A DNA stretch of 64,000 nt from Methanolapillus africanus. GTDB lineage: Archaea > Halobacteriota > Methanosarcinia > Methanosarcinales > Methanosarcinaceae. The notes under the pieces were generated by a model. The model was given only the letters and a program-made list of their open reading frames with translations. It did no database searches and was not told the DNA's origin. Positions 8,382-16,946 of the stretch are shown one piece after another. Location of the stretch: the NCBI RefSeq assembly GCF_032714475.1, contig NZ_JAWDKD010000003.1, positions 62,001 through 126,000 of the forward strand, written 5' to 3'. The first letter of the stretch is position 1. The number at the start of each line of letters is the position of its first letter. The position numbers and the translations under genes were made by a program.

Positions 8382-9245
8382 TTGGCCATGGAATTATTTT
8401 GGATTTCAATCGCGTTGATGATTGTTTCCCTTTTGCTTTACAAGGAAAAAAAGATCTTTGAGGTTTTTTGCGGCGCCACTTGGGTGCTTTTCGGTGTTTA
8501 CTGGCTGTCGCTGATTCCGCACTATTACGAGATTTCCGACTACACCAACATCGTTCTCGTCGTTCTTCTCTTCTTCTTTTGTTTGCTTTTGGCCGTCTTT
8601 ATCGGACACGCCTTCAAAGACAAAAACCGGGAAAAACATCCGGGGGACCCCAAATCCGTTGAAATCGAAAAACGTGTTCAGCTTTTCTTTGACGTCACCA
8701 AGCTGGTCGCCATTGTTTGTCTCATTTACATGCCGTTTAAAATGATTGAGCCGGTCAACACGTTCCTGATTGACATGGTTGCGTCCAATACAACGTTCCT
8801 GCTGAATCTGTTCGGCTACGACGCCATTCAAACCGCTTACAACACAATTTCCTACAACGGTATTTCCGTCACGATCATTTTGGCGTGCACTGCCATTGAA
8901 AGCATCGCGTTTTTCGCCGGACTTACCATTTCGGTCCGAACCAAAAATACCAAAAACAAAGTGCTGGCGTTTCTGCTGACGGTTCCGGTCATCTATATCT
9001 TGAATCTGTTCCGAAACGTTTTCGTCGTCGCCGCTTACGGCGACATGTGGTTTGGCGCGAACAGTTTTATCATCGCGCACCACTACCTTGCCAAAGCCGG
9101 TTCCGCCGTCGTGTTGATTGTTTTGGCGTTCGTCACGCTGAAACTGCTGCCGGAAGTCATGGATATGACGCTTGAGCTTTGGGATTTGGTCACGGACGAA
9201 GTGCGCCGGATTCTGAAAATCGAAAAGAAAGAAAAAGCGGAATAA
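8382..9245 (+). CDS. Archaeosortase/exosortase-family membrane protease-transpeptidase
   Basis: An integral membrane protein of about 287 residues with roughly seven hydrophobic helices. The archaeosortase active-site residues are visible: Cys169 in IILACTAIES, Arg211 in NLFRNVFV, and His233/His234 in IAHHYLAKAG. These enzymes cleave tripartite C-terminal signals such as PGF-CTERM and move surface proteins onto a lipid anchor. The start is uncertain: GAGGAA at 8371 suits a TTG at 8382, while an ATG follows at 8388. It is closest by eye to ArtA-type enzymes. The S-layer protein at the right end of the window does not carry a PGF tail, so its substrate is elsewhere or uses another signal. Confidence 0.85.
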   Translation: MAMELFWISIALMIVSLLLYKEKKIFEVFCGATWVLFGVYWLSLIPHYYEISDYTNIVLVVLLFFFCLLLAVFIGHAFKDKNREKHPGDPKSVEIEKRVQLFFDVTKLVAIVCLIYMPFKMIEPVNTFLIDMVASNTTFLLNLFGYDAIQTAYNTISYNGISVTIILACTAIESIAFFAGLTISVRTKNTKNKVLAFLLTVPVIYILNLFRNVFVVAAYGDMWFGANSFIIAHHYLAKAGSAVVLIVLAFVTLKLLPEVMDMTLELWDLVTDEVRRILKIEKKEKAE

Positions 9246-9246
9246 T

Positions 9247-9356
9247 CCGTTTTCTTTTTTCTTTCTTTTCATTTTCTTTTCTTTTCCTTTCTCTCTTTTT
9301 CCTTTCTCTCTTTTTCCTTTCTCCCTTTTTCGTTTTTGCTCCTTCTCTTTTTTTTT
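9247..9356. other. Polypyrimidine tract after the archaeosortase gene
   Basis: About 110 bases that are almost only C and T on the plus strand (tctttcttttcattttct and similar), directly after the stop. Runs of T fit archaeal termination. Its length and strand purity also suit triplex (H-DNA) formation. No gene is supported here on either strand; the lysine/glutamate-rich minus-strand frame is a by-product of composition. Confidence 0.6.
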
Positions 9357-9387
9357 GGCGCCGGTATGCGCGCGCGTTATGGCGACA
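9357..9387 (+). repeat. GC element copy C
   Basis: Reads ggcgccggtatgcgcgcgcg then ttatggcgaca, directly after the T-rich tract downstream of the archaeosortase gene. A near-consensus copy. Confidence 0.75.
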
Positions 9388-9536
9388 AATTTTCTTGACG
9401 CCTGCAAAACTTGCATTCCAATTTTTTGTTTTTATAAAAGACAATTCTATTATTTTTCGTCTTCTTTAAAAAAAGATAAATATGTCGGCCATATTGCTCT
9501 TTTATTGTCAAAAATAATCGATATGGAGGCAAAAAT

Positions 9537-10025
9537 ATGACAAACAATGTTCAATCAGATTCTCAACCCGCTGTTTATTTTCCGGATATTGAAGATGTCG
9601 CAGACTGGTTTTTAAGTCAAGCCTTTTTGCAGCACAAAAAGCTTCAAAAATTGTGTTACTATGCCGTGGCGTGGCACTATGCGCTTTTGGATCGGCCGCT
9701 TTGTTCGCGCGACGAATTTCAAGCGTGGGTTCATGGACCGGTCAGTCCGATTCTGTTTGAAAAATATAAGAAATATGGTTGGTCTCAAATCTCTCAAAAA
9801 GAATGCGGCGTTGACTTTAGGGAATCTGCTGAAGTGTTGGCGTTCGTTTGGGAATCTTATAAAGATTTGTCTCAATTCCAACTGGAAAATTTGACACATG
9901 AAGAATTTCCATGGGAAAATGCAAGAGCGAATTATCAGGAGTTTGAGCCGTCTTCTGATGTTATTTCTATTGATGATATGAAAAATTATTATCGGAAATT
10001 ACATGAAGATTCTCAGAACGATTGA
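9537..10025 (+). CDS. Panacea-domain (SocA/DUF4065-like) antitoxin
   Basis: A 162-residue protein with the Panacea antitoxin domain: HKKLQKLCYYAVAWHYAL near residues 32-49 and EFQAWVHGPVSPILFEKYKKYG near 60-81 match the family core. Panacea proteins neutralise many unrelated toxins encoded beside them. The gene has an ATG after ATGGAGGCAAAAAT and is followed 19 bases later by the interrupted partner gene, so the two are almost certainly one toxin-antitoxin operon. It acts in the cytoplasm. Composition is more AT-rich than the housekeeping genes, which suits acquisition. Confidence 0.88.
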   Translation: MTNNVQSDSQPAVYFPDIEDVADWFLSQAFLQHKKLQKLCYYAVAWHYALLDRPLCSRDEFQAWVHGPVSPILFEKYKKYGWSQISQKECGVDFRESAEVLAFVWESYKDLSQFQLENLTHEEFPWENARANYQEFEPSSDVISIDDMKNYYRKLHEDSQND

Positions 10026-10044
10026 TCATAAAAGAGGAAAGATT

Positions 10045-10518
10045 ATGACGTCGAATTCTGATTTTCCGAAAATTACCGCCAATTCAAAAACCCGCTGCAT
10101 GCCTGCTTCTTCAGCGCCAAAAAAGTATGCGCCAAAAGTTAAATCTTTGGATTATCAATTCGGTATTTCTTCAGCATTAATGGATAAGCTTGTTCGATTC
10201 CGTTTTGAAGATTATAAGTCTTGTAAAATCCCTGAAAAGTGTTTTTGCAAACAAACACGTGCAGAACGAAAAGAACTGGATGATTTCTTTGAAAAGTCAT
10301 TTTGTTGCCGCATTGATGATTTTCGTAAGGAGTAGGGGACGACAGCTACCGGATTAAGTTCTGATACTTGGAAAGATCCAAACCATCCGGATCGCGGAAA
10401 ATATCCGGTTGAACACGTCCGGGTCAATAATCTGTATCGAATTCACGGATATTATGTCGGAAACAATTTCTATATTGTTTCTTTTGATCCGGAACATCAA
10501 GTCAACAAATCAAGATGA
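10045..10518 (+). CDS. Panacea-linked toxin candidate with in-frame TAG at codon 97
   Basis: The ATG at 10045 follows AGAGGAAAG. The frame is open to a TAG at 10333-10335 (codon 97) and then stays open for another 60 codons to a TGA at 10516. The segment after the TAG looks like conserved protein: EHVRVNNLYRIHGYYV then NNFYIVSFDPEHQVNKSR, which resembles the C-terminal end of small toxins found beside Panacea antitoxins. The N-terminal part contains several cysteines (KCFCKQ, FCCRIDD). Two readings are possible: UAG is decoded, as pyrrolysine in Methanosarcinaceae, giving a 157-residue product; or the toxin has been inactivated by a nonsense mutation. No other complete gene whose stop I read here ends in TAG, which favours the first without proving it. 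Confidence 0.7.
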
Positions 10519-10598
10519 GCTGCAAATCCAAGAAAAAAAGAAAACACAAAAAAGAACATGAAATAAAAACTAAAATAAAAAACAAAAAGTAAAAACAG

Positions 10599-10617
10599 AA
10601 GCCGGAAATTCCGGCTT
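10599..10617. terminator. Bidirectional hairpin terminator
   Basis: Perfect inverted repeat AAGCCGGAA/TTCCGGCTT with a T-run on its right and A-rich sequence on its left, between the convergent toxin candidate and the HVO_0476-type gene. Confidence 0.65.
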
Positions 10618-10655
10618 TTAAATTATTTTTTCATTTGTTCACATTTTATTTTTCT

Positions 10656-11405
10656 TTAATACTTTTTGCCGTCGTCATACATCCGTTTCGGCTTTTTCGC
10701 GTAAACGCGTTTGATTTTTTTCGCGGTCACGGAATCGCCGGTTCTGGATTTAAAACCGCCGCCGCGCACTTTAATGGAAACGATCGGATAGGCTTTGCCG
10801 TCGATTTTCACATTCTGGCCGACGACATAAGAGAAGTCGCCCGGAACTTTTTGTTCGTGGGATTTGGTCACTTCTTTGTCTTGAATCGCGATTTTGACGG
10901 TCACTTCATCAATGGCGCGTCCCCAAATTGTTTCGATTTCTTTGACAAAAGCGGATGGCTGGCGCCGTTCTTTTGTTTCCAGCGCGGTAATAATAATCGG
11001 ATAAGCGGCGCCGCTGGCGTCGTCGTCCACGATGATCTCGTCGTCAATAAAATAGCGTTCCTCTTCGTTGAATGTGGTTTGAAGCACAAACGTGTTTTCC
11101 ATTTGGCTGACAATCACTTTCACATTCTTCATTCTCGGCCGGCTGACCCGGTAGCTGTGGATTTGTCCGCAGTCCATGCAGCGCGCGACAGGGCTTTGTC
11201 CGGGTTTAATGATTTCATGCCAGGTTTCGTCTTGCGGCGAACAGTTCGGGCATTTCAGTTCCAAGTCCCCGAATGTTTCTTCTTCATCATCATCGTCGAC
11301 GCTTTCTGAGTCGATCGCGCCGGTCTCTTCGACTTCTTCAACGTCCTGCGCGTCAAATCCGGTCTCTTCAATATCTGTAACTTCTTCATTTTTATTCGAT
11401 TTCAT
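10656..11405 (-). CDS. HVO_0476 family zinc-finger protein
   Basis: A protein of about 249 residues. It begins with a long acidic stretch (DVEEVEETG, then SVDDDDEEETFGD) followed by a zinc finger CPNC...CMDCGQIH, then a beta-rich domain (residues about 95-210) and a basic tail ending KKIKRVYAKKPKRMYDDGKKY. Proteins of this kind are conserved in euryarchaea; the zinc finger and basic end suggest nucleic-acid or ribosome contact, but the function is not established. The start is either 11405 (MKSNKN) or 11420; I prefer 11405. It is divergent from ribK. Confidence 0.85.
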   Translation of the reverse strand: MKSNKNEEVTDIEETGFDAQDVEEVEETGAIDSESVDDDDEEETFGDLELKCPNCSPQDETWHEIIKPGQSPVARCMDCGQIHSYRVSRPRMKNVKVIVSQMENTFVLQTTFNEEERYFIDDEIIVDDDASGAAYPIIITALETKERRQPSAFVKEIETIWGRAIDEVTVKIAIQDKEVTKSHEQKVPGDFSYVVGQNVKIDGKAYPIVSIKVRGGGFKSRTGDSVTAKKIKRVYAKKPKRMYDDGKKY

Positions 11406-11510
11406 AACCATAAGAATCAACTCAGGTACAATTGTATGACTAGTATTTGAAATCTATCATCTTATTTTTCACTTTTTGTTTTCATTTCCTATCTTCGGTC
11501 ATTTTGATTT

Positions 11511-11537
11511 TGCGCCGCCGCGCGTGTTATGGCGATG
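11511..11537 (+). repeat. GC element copy D (diverged)
   Basis: Reads tgcgccgccgcgcgtgttatggcgatg, after a T-rich stretch, between the divergent HVO_0476-type gene and ribK. The central run is cut to GCGCGT. Confidence 0.55.
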
Positions 11538-11703
11538 TCTGTCGTTTAAGCTTCCAAAACCAACGCTCAACTTCATATGCATGTCCAACAATCAACAAAA
11601 ATTTTGCAACATAAAACTATTAATAGAATGCAAATCTCATAATTGAGAAACACCTTAATTTTGAGAATCACTCTCAAAAAACAAAAGAAACGGAAAAACC
11701 GGT

Positions 11704-12369
11704 ATGGACCACATCAAATATCTCAAAACACTCGCACTTTTCGGCTGCGACAAAAAGTTCGTCAAAATTTCCGCCAAAGATTTGGAAAAAGAAATGAACG
11801 CCAGCGATAAAACCGTTTCGCGCCACCTGAAACTTTTAGAGGACGACGGTCTCATCGACCGTGAAATGACCGGCGCCGGCCAAAACATTATGATCCGCCC
11901 GTCTGGCCTGAAATTGTTGTCCCACGAATACGCGGATTACAAGAAAATATTCGGCGCCGGTGAAGAAATCGAACTCGACGGAACCGTTGTTTCCGGAATC
12001 GGCGAAGGCAAATATTACATTTCGATCGGCGGCTACATGAAACAGTTTGAAGAAAAGCTCTGTTTCAGCCCGTTCCCCGGAACGCTCAACGTCCGGGTTC
12101 GGGACTATTCGCTCGCTCTGCGCCGAAAACTCACGGAAATGCCGTTTGTCAAAATCAACGGCTTCTCGGAAGGCGGACGAACTTTCGGAAACGGCTACTG
12201 CTATCCGGCGGAAATCCGCGGCGTCGTCTGCGCAATTATCGTTCCCGAACGGACGCATTATCAGGAAGATTTGTTGGAAATCATTGCGCCGTGCAGCCTG
12301 CGGGAAAAACTGCAGCTCAAAGACGGCGACGATGTTTCCGTCATTGTCGGCCGGCCAACCTGCCGGTAA
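11704..12369 (+). CDS. ribK: CTP-dependent riboflavin kinase with N-terminal HTH domain
   Basis: A 221-residue two-domain protein. Residues 1-80 form a winged helix-turn-helix (LEKEMNASDKTVSRHLKLLE). Residues about 88-221 form the archaeal CTP-dependent riboflavin kinase, with GTVVSGIGEGKYYISIGG and FPGTLNVRV as signatures. The enzyme makes FMN. HTH-kinase fusions of this kind are common in Euryarchaeota, and the HTH may let the protein regulate riboflavin genes. ribB follows 130 bases downstream on the same strand, which supports a joint flavin role. ATG at 11704 is preceded by an A-rich stretch without a strong ribosome binding site. Confidence 0.93.
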   Translation: MDHIKYLKTLALFGCDKKFVKISAKDLEKEMNASDKTVSRHLKLLEDDGLIDREMTGAGQNIMIRPSGLKLLSHEYADYKKIFGAGEEIELDGTVVSGIGEGKYYISIGGYMKQFEEKLCFSPFPGTLNVRVRDYSLALRRKLTEMPFVKINGFSEGGRTFGNGYCYPAEIRGVVCAIIVPERTHYQEDLLEIIAPCSLREKLQLKDGDDVSVIVGRPTCR

Positions 12370-12499
12370 GATGTGATTTTTAATTTTAAAATTATTTATT
12401 TCCTATTTATTTCAATCCAATTTCATCTATCCATTCAATTTATTATTTCTTATTATTTTATTTTTCAATTTCAATCAAAATACAACAAGAGGGAAAAAC

Positions 12500-13288
12500 A
12501 TGGACAGTTCCTTTAAAGTTCAACAATCATCCGTTCCGTCAACAAATGCCTGTTCTGCAGAGCCGGAATATTCTGCAAACATTAAAAACGCCATGGCGGC
12601 TCTTCGGGAAGGCCGTTTCTTTTTGCTTTACGACTCTGACAAGCGGGAAGGTGAAACGGATTTCGTCATCAGCGCGACGGCCGTTAAGCCGCAGGATGTC
12701 AAACGCATGCGCAAAGACGGCGGCGGGTTGATTTGCGTCGCGATCGGTCCGGACGCCGCTCAACAGTTGAAATTACCGTTTATGGCCGACGTCGTCGACG
12801 CCGCTGCCAAAAATTCCACGGCGAAGCTCGACATCGGAACGGTTGTGGAGCGGGAAGGCGATATCAAATATGACAAAAAATCCTCCTTTTCGCTGTGGGT
12901 CAACCACCGGGAAAACCGAACCGGCATTCCGGACAATGACCGTGCTTACACGATCAACCGCCTCGGCGAAATCACCAAAAAAGCGACTGCAGGCGAAAAG
13001 GTGGAATTTTCATCCGAATTCAGAACGCCCGGACATACGGCGACCCTTCGTGCCGCCGACGGCCTTTTGGATATCCGCCGCGGACAAACGGAATTGTCGA
13101 TTGCGCTGGCATTGATGGCCGGCTCAAACCCGGCGACCGTCGTTTGCGAAATGCTCGATGACAACACCGGATTCGCGCTTTCAAAGGCGGACGCTAAAGA
13201 TTACGGAAACAAAAACGGCATGGTTTTTGTTGAAGGCTACGAAGTCGTTGAAGCGTTTGAAATGTGGAAAAAAGCCAACGGAATTTGA
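12500..13288 (+). CDS. ribB: 3,4-Dihydroxy-2-butanone-4-phosphate synthase
   Basis: A 262-residue monofunctional RibB. It converts ribulose 5-phosphate to dihydroxybutanone phosphate and formate in riboflavin synthesis. Signatures are the acidic substrate loop REGETDFVISA (family REGEGD-like), DNDRAYTINR and the catalytic histidine in FRTPGHTATLRA. There is no GTP cyclohydrolase II domain, as usual in archaea. A 25-residue serine-rich leader precedes the family start; the ATG at 12500 follows AGAGGGAAAAAC. Downstream the VOC gene begins 30 bases later, probably co-transcribed. Confidence 0.93.
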   Translation: MDSSFKVQQSSVPSTNACSAEPEYSANIKNAMAALREGRFFLLYDSDKREGETDFVISATAVKPQDVKRMRKDGGGLICVAIGPDAAQQLKLPFMADVVDAAAKNSTAKLDIGTVVEREGDIKYDKKSSFSLWVNHRENRTGIPDNDRAYTINRLGEITKKATAGEKVEFSSEFRTPGHTATLRAADGLLDIRRGQTELSIALALMAGSNPATVVCEMLDDNTGFALSKADAKDYGNKNGMVFVEGYEVVEAFEMWKKANGI

Positions 13289-13318
13289 ATGAAATCTGAA
13301 TAATTAGGAGTGAAAATT

Positions 13319-13807
13319 ATGGATTTAAATCATTGTACGCCCGTTTTATTTGTCAAAGACGCCCAAAAAGCGCGCAGCTTTTACGAAGGTCTTTTGGGCA
13401 TGACGGTCGTCGCGGATTTCGGCGGCTTGAATTTGGTCTTCAAGGAAGGATTTGCGCTTTGGCAAATCATGGACGGAAATATTATTCCCGAAAAACTCGG
13501 ACGCGAAAATATTGAAAATTCAAAGAGCGTCAGCCGCTTTGAATTGGGTTTTGAAACGGAAGAAATCGACGACATCTTCAAGACATTAAAGGAAAACAAT
13601 ACCAAATTCCTGCATGAAATGAATATGGAACTTTGGGGTCAGCGGACGATTCGCTTTTACGATCCGGACGGACATCTCATCGAAGTCGGCGAATCCATGC
13701 CGTTTTTTCTCAGACGGATTTACAACGAGGAAGGACAAAACCTGGAAGCGACATCCCAACGCACATTTACGCCGGTTGATGTTTTGAAGCAAATCCTGGG
13801 TCTCTAA
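13319..13807 (+). CDS. VOC (glyoxalase/bleomycin-resistance fold) family protein
   Basis: A 162-residue vicinal oxygen chelate protein. The two beta-alpha-beta-beta-beta modules are visible: LNHCTPVLFVKDAQKARSFY at the start and TIRFYDPDGHLIEVGESM near residues 115-132. The YDPDGHLIEV end motif is typical of the family and includes a probable metal ligand. The ATG at 13319 is preceded by TAGGAG at 13305. The substrate cannot be told from sequence. Probably the last gene of the ribB transcript, ending at the terminator at 13871. Confidence 0.85.
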   Translation: MDLNHCTPVLFVKDAQKARSFYEGLLGMTVVADFGGLNLVFKEGFALWQIMDGNIIPEKLGRENIENSKSVSRFELGFETEEIDDIFKTLKENNTKFLHEMNMELWGQRTIRFYDPDGHLIEVGESMPFFLRRIYNEEGQNLEATSQRTFTPVDVLKQILGL

Positions 13808-13870
13808 ACTTGTTCTCCAAATTGTTCTCTGAAATTGTTTTTCAGAACTTAATCTCTAAATATTGATTTT

Positions 13871-13899
13871 AGAAGAATCCGATAAAATCGGATTCTTCT
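13871..13899. terminator. Bidirectional hairpin terminator
   Basis: Perfect 13-bp inverted repeat AGAAGAATCCGAT/ATCGGATTCTTCT with loop AAA, followed by a T-rich run, between the convergent VOC and U32 genes. Confidence 0.75.
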
Positions 13900-13940
13900 G
13901 TCATTCTTTTTTCCGATCTGATTTCCGATTTATTGAAAAA

Positions 13941-16721
13941 TCAATAAACGCCGCGCATGAAATTTCCTCTCGTAAAGTCAGAGCCGTCTGTCGATTCTTC
14001 TTTCTCGGATTCGGTTTCATTGTCGGTTCCGATTTCTTTTTGTCCGCCGGTTTGAAGCCGTTCCAATTCTTTTTTGTAGCGCGCCGTCAAATCGGCGAGT
14101 TCGCTTGCCGTGTGTCCGAGCCCGTCAATTCTGAATGATGAGACGCCGGCATTTTTCAATTTCGGCAGCAAATCATACGCGTTGAGTTCTTTGGAATTAA
14201 AAATAATGCTTCTGCCTTTGGAATCGGTCAGCACCGGAAACACAAAGTCCTTTGCGTCTTTCAGCGCATAACGGAAAATTGAATCCGATTTGTTTTGAGT
14301 TCTCGCCGTTTCTTTGATTTTGCCGTCCGCCAGTGTTTCCAAAAGCGGATGTTCAGTTGTCATCAGCCGCTGCCGTCCGTGAACCGCGCATTCCAATCCG
14401 CCCGGTATTCTTCTTTTCTCAAAAAGACGGTCCGACAAAACGGAAATATCGCGAATGGAAAGCTCGGGCGACAGCGTGACAAACTCGGCGCCGCCTCCCA
14501 AAAACAGATCGGCGGTTTCCGAATTAAATATATTAAACGCGGCGTCGGCGGCCACTCTGAATTTGCCGTTGAATCTTGTTTGAACAAAATAATAAACGCC
14601 CGGGTTCGACGCCAAAACTCCTGAAATACCGAGGTCGGACAATTCTGAAAGTGTTTGCCGGAATTCATCGAAATCGCTTTCTTTGGTCACAAACGGCGTT
14701 TTCCACCACAATTTTTCCAAATCGGTCGGGTCAATATCGGAGCCGGAAATCATTTCTTTTAAATCGGAAATGGTGACGCCGCATTCCTTTTTGGTGAACG
14801 GGTCGGCGAAAATGTCGCCGCCGACATAAACGCGGTCGGCGCCGGCCGAAAGAGCGGACAACACATCCTCTTTCGTGTAAGCGCAAACACAAAGGGCAAG
14901 CGGGCTTTTCTTTTCATTTTGAAGCGGCAACTCTGCATTTGTCGGAATAACAAGTATCGGATTGTCCGTTTTCGGTTGCGCGCTTTGAATCCGCGCCGCC
15001 GCCAAGGCTCTTAACGCCCGGTTGCGTGTTTCTTTAAAGACGCCGACCGGAACAAAACAATCGTCAATCACGTCCGCGTCGGCCGATAAAACGTCGTAGA
15101 TCGTATTGCCGAGTTTGGACAGCATGTCGACGGCGGACTCTTTGGAAAACGGATTTTTAATGGCCGGCTGAACCATGTAATCCGATTCGATTTTCACTTC
15201 GTTTCCGTCTTCGTCCATGGCGGTTACTTCCAGCAAAAAACCGGAACAAACAAAACATTTCAAACGGACCGGAATCTGAACCGGAACCGCCGGCGCCAAC
15301 ATCTCAATCAATTCGGCAATCGCTTCGGCTTTTTGAGCGCCTGTTTTGTTTTTCAGATCCATGTTTCCGATATGCTTTCGGACGTCTTCTTCCGGCATTT
15401 CAGGAAGCGTTTTTTGAATTTCGCGCCGCAGGTTAAAGTCCAGCGTTTTGTAAACGGCGTCGCCGATTTTCGGCAGGTATTTGCCGTTTTCATCTTCAAA
15501 AAGAACAGGCGCCAAAATATTCGCCGTTTCTCCCGAAGTCGCCTCGTTCACCATTTTTCGGGACACGTACATTTTTTTCACGACAAAACCTTGCCGCGGG
15601 TCTTCGACGCCATCCGTTTCTTTACTGATGTCGCCGATGGAAATGCCGTCCTGCGACGACAACGAAGCCGTCAAATGAACGCTGATTTGGCCGCGGCCGG
15701 GGTCGACGTCCGTGATTTTTCCGACCATGATGCCTTTGTTGTACGGCAATTTACGGCTCATCAATTCGTTTTTCGGATTTTTGACAAAATAACCGGACGT
15801 AAAATCGCGGTTGAACAGCTTTTTGAGAATTTCTTTTTCTTCAGTCGTCGGACCAACGGATCTCACTTTTTCGCTTTTGCCGTTGTTTGCCGCAGCGTAC
15901 CGGTCGATTAATTTCCGGTAAACGGAAACAACGCCGGCTACATATTCCGGTTTTTTCATCCGGCCTTCGATTTTAAAAGAATCAACACCGGCATCCATCA
16001 GCCGGAACAAATCATCCGACGCGTTCAAGTCGCGGGGACTGATTAAGTATTTCCCGTCGGTTTGAACGGGTTTCCCGTCAACGGTCAGTGTATATTTCTT
16101 CCGGCAGGGCTGTGCGCATTGTCCGCGGTTTCCGCTTCGTCCGCCCACAACGCCGCTGAATAAACATTGTCCGGAATAGCAAATGCAAAGCGCTCCGTGA
16201 ATGAATGTTTCAATTTCGACGCCCGTTTCTTTCAAGGCTTTCAATTCCGGAATGGTGTTTTCGCGGGCCGGAACAATTCTGCAGACGCCTTTTTCTTTTA
16301 AGAATTGAGCATGATAAGAGTTATGAACCGTCATTTGAGTGCTGGCATGAATCTGAATCGGGGAGAAGCCGGCGCCTGTTTGACGGTTTTGAAGCAAATT
16401 TAAGAAGCCGACGTCTTGAATAATGACAGCGTCGACGCCCATCCGGTACAATTCGTCAAAAAGAGTGACCACGTCGCCGAGTTCGTCATCCTTAAAAAGC
16501 GTATTCAAAGTGATGAATATTTTTTTTCCGAAGGCGTGCGTCAAAGCAATGCCGATTTCCAATTCCTCTTCCGAAAAGTTTCCGGCGTAAGCGCGCGCGT
16601 TGAACTTGGCGGCGCCCATGTAAACCGCGTCAGCGCCGTTTTCAACGCCGGCGACTAAAGACAATAATGTTCCGGCCGGCGCCAAAAGTTCCGGCTTTTT
16701 CTCATTTTTTAACGTCGTCAT
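13941..16721 (-). CDS. Large U32 family protein (RlhA/TrhP-type)
   Basis: A 926-residue U32 family protein. It starts with the family motif PELLAPAGTLLSLVAGVENGADAVY (shown in part), continues with the TIM-like barrel, the U32 cysteine region GNRGQCAQPCRKKYTL near residue 200, then a middle domain and a second, more diverged barrel-like segment (YVGGDIFADPFTKKECG). Relatives RlhA and TrhP hydroxylate rRNA and tRNA; the old peptidase label is not well supported. The protein ends with an acidic tail (ETESEKEESTDGSDFTRG). Start ATG at 16721. Substrate in archaea is not known. Confidence 0.88.
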   Translation of the reverse strand: MTTLKNEKKPELLAPAGTLLSLVAGVENGADAVYMGAAKFNARAYAGNFSEEELEIGIALTHAFGKKIFITLNTLFKDDELGDVVTLFDELYRMGVDAVIIQDVGFLNLLQNRQTGAGFSPIQIHASTQMTVHNSYHAQFLKEKGVCRIVPARENTIPELKALKETGVEIETFIHGALCICYSGQCLFSGVVGGRSGNRGQCAQPCRKKYTLTVDGKPVQTDGKYLISPRDLNASDDLFRLMDAGVDSFKIEGRMKKPEYVAGVVSVYRKLIDRYAAANNGKSEKVRSVGPTTEEKEILKKLFNRDFTSGYFVKNPKNELMSRKLPYNKGIMVGKITDVDPGRGQISVHLTASLSSQDGISIGDISKETDGVEDPRQGFVVKKMYVSRKMVNEATSGETANILAPVLFEDENGKYLPKIGDAVYKTLDFNLRREIQKTLPEMPEEDVRKHIGNMDLKNKTGAQKAEAIAELIEMLAPAVPVQIPVRLKCFVCSGFLLEVTAMDEDGNEVKIESDYMVQPAIKNPFSKESAVDMLSKLGNTIYDVLSADADVIDDCFVPVGVFKETRNRALRALAAARIQSAQPKTDNPILVIPTNAELPLQNEKKSPLALCVCAYTKEDVLSALSAGADRVYVGGDIFADPFTKKECGVTISDLKEMISGSDIDPTDLEKLWWKTPFVTKESDFDEFRQTLSELSDLGISGVLASNPGVYYFVQTRFNGKFRVAADAAFNIFNSETADLFLGGGAEFVTLSPELSIRDISVLSDRLFEKRRIPGGLECAVHGRQRLMTTEHPLLETLADGKIKETARTQNKSDSIFRYALKDAKDFVFPVLTDSKGRSIIFNSKELNAYDLLPKLKNAGVSSFRIDGLGHTASELADLTARYKKELERLQTGGQKEIGTDNETESEKEESTDGSDFTRGNFMRGVY

Positions 16722-16809
16722 TTTAAAATCACAATTTTCCTTCTTTCTATTTCTGCTTAAAAAGAATTGATTGCATAAAATGGTAAGCCTAAAAGTGGCA
16801 TCCTTTTAG

Positions 16810-16840
16810 CCGCCGCCGTCCGCGCGCGCGTTATGGCGGT
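16810..16840 (+). repeat. GC element copy E
   Basis: Reads ccgccgccgtccgcgcgcg then cgttatggcggtc, between the U32 start and the hisF stop; it is orientated against both neighbouring genes. Confidence 0.7.
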
Positions 16841-16946
16841 CATTTTGGACGAATTTGAAAAAATCGGGGGTCTGATCTTAAATTTTCAAAAAAAGGAGGA
16901 AAAATAGATGAGGAGGAATGAAAAAATAAAAGAAAAATAGGCCCGG

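Noticed and set aside
8406..9416. A 336-codon open frame on the minus strand
   Set aside because: It lies opposite the archaeosortase gene and the polypyrimidine tract; its lysine/glutamate-rich start is a product of that composition.
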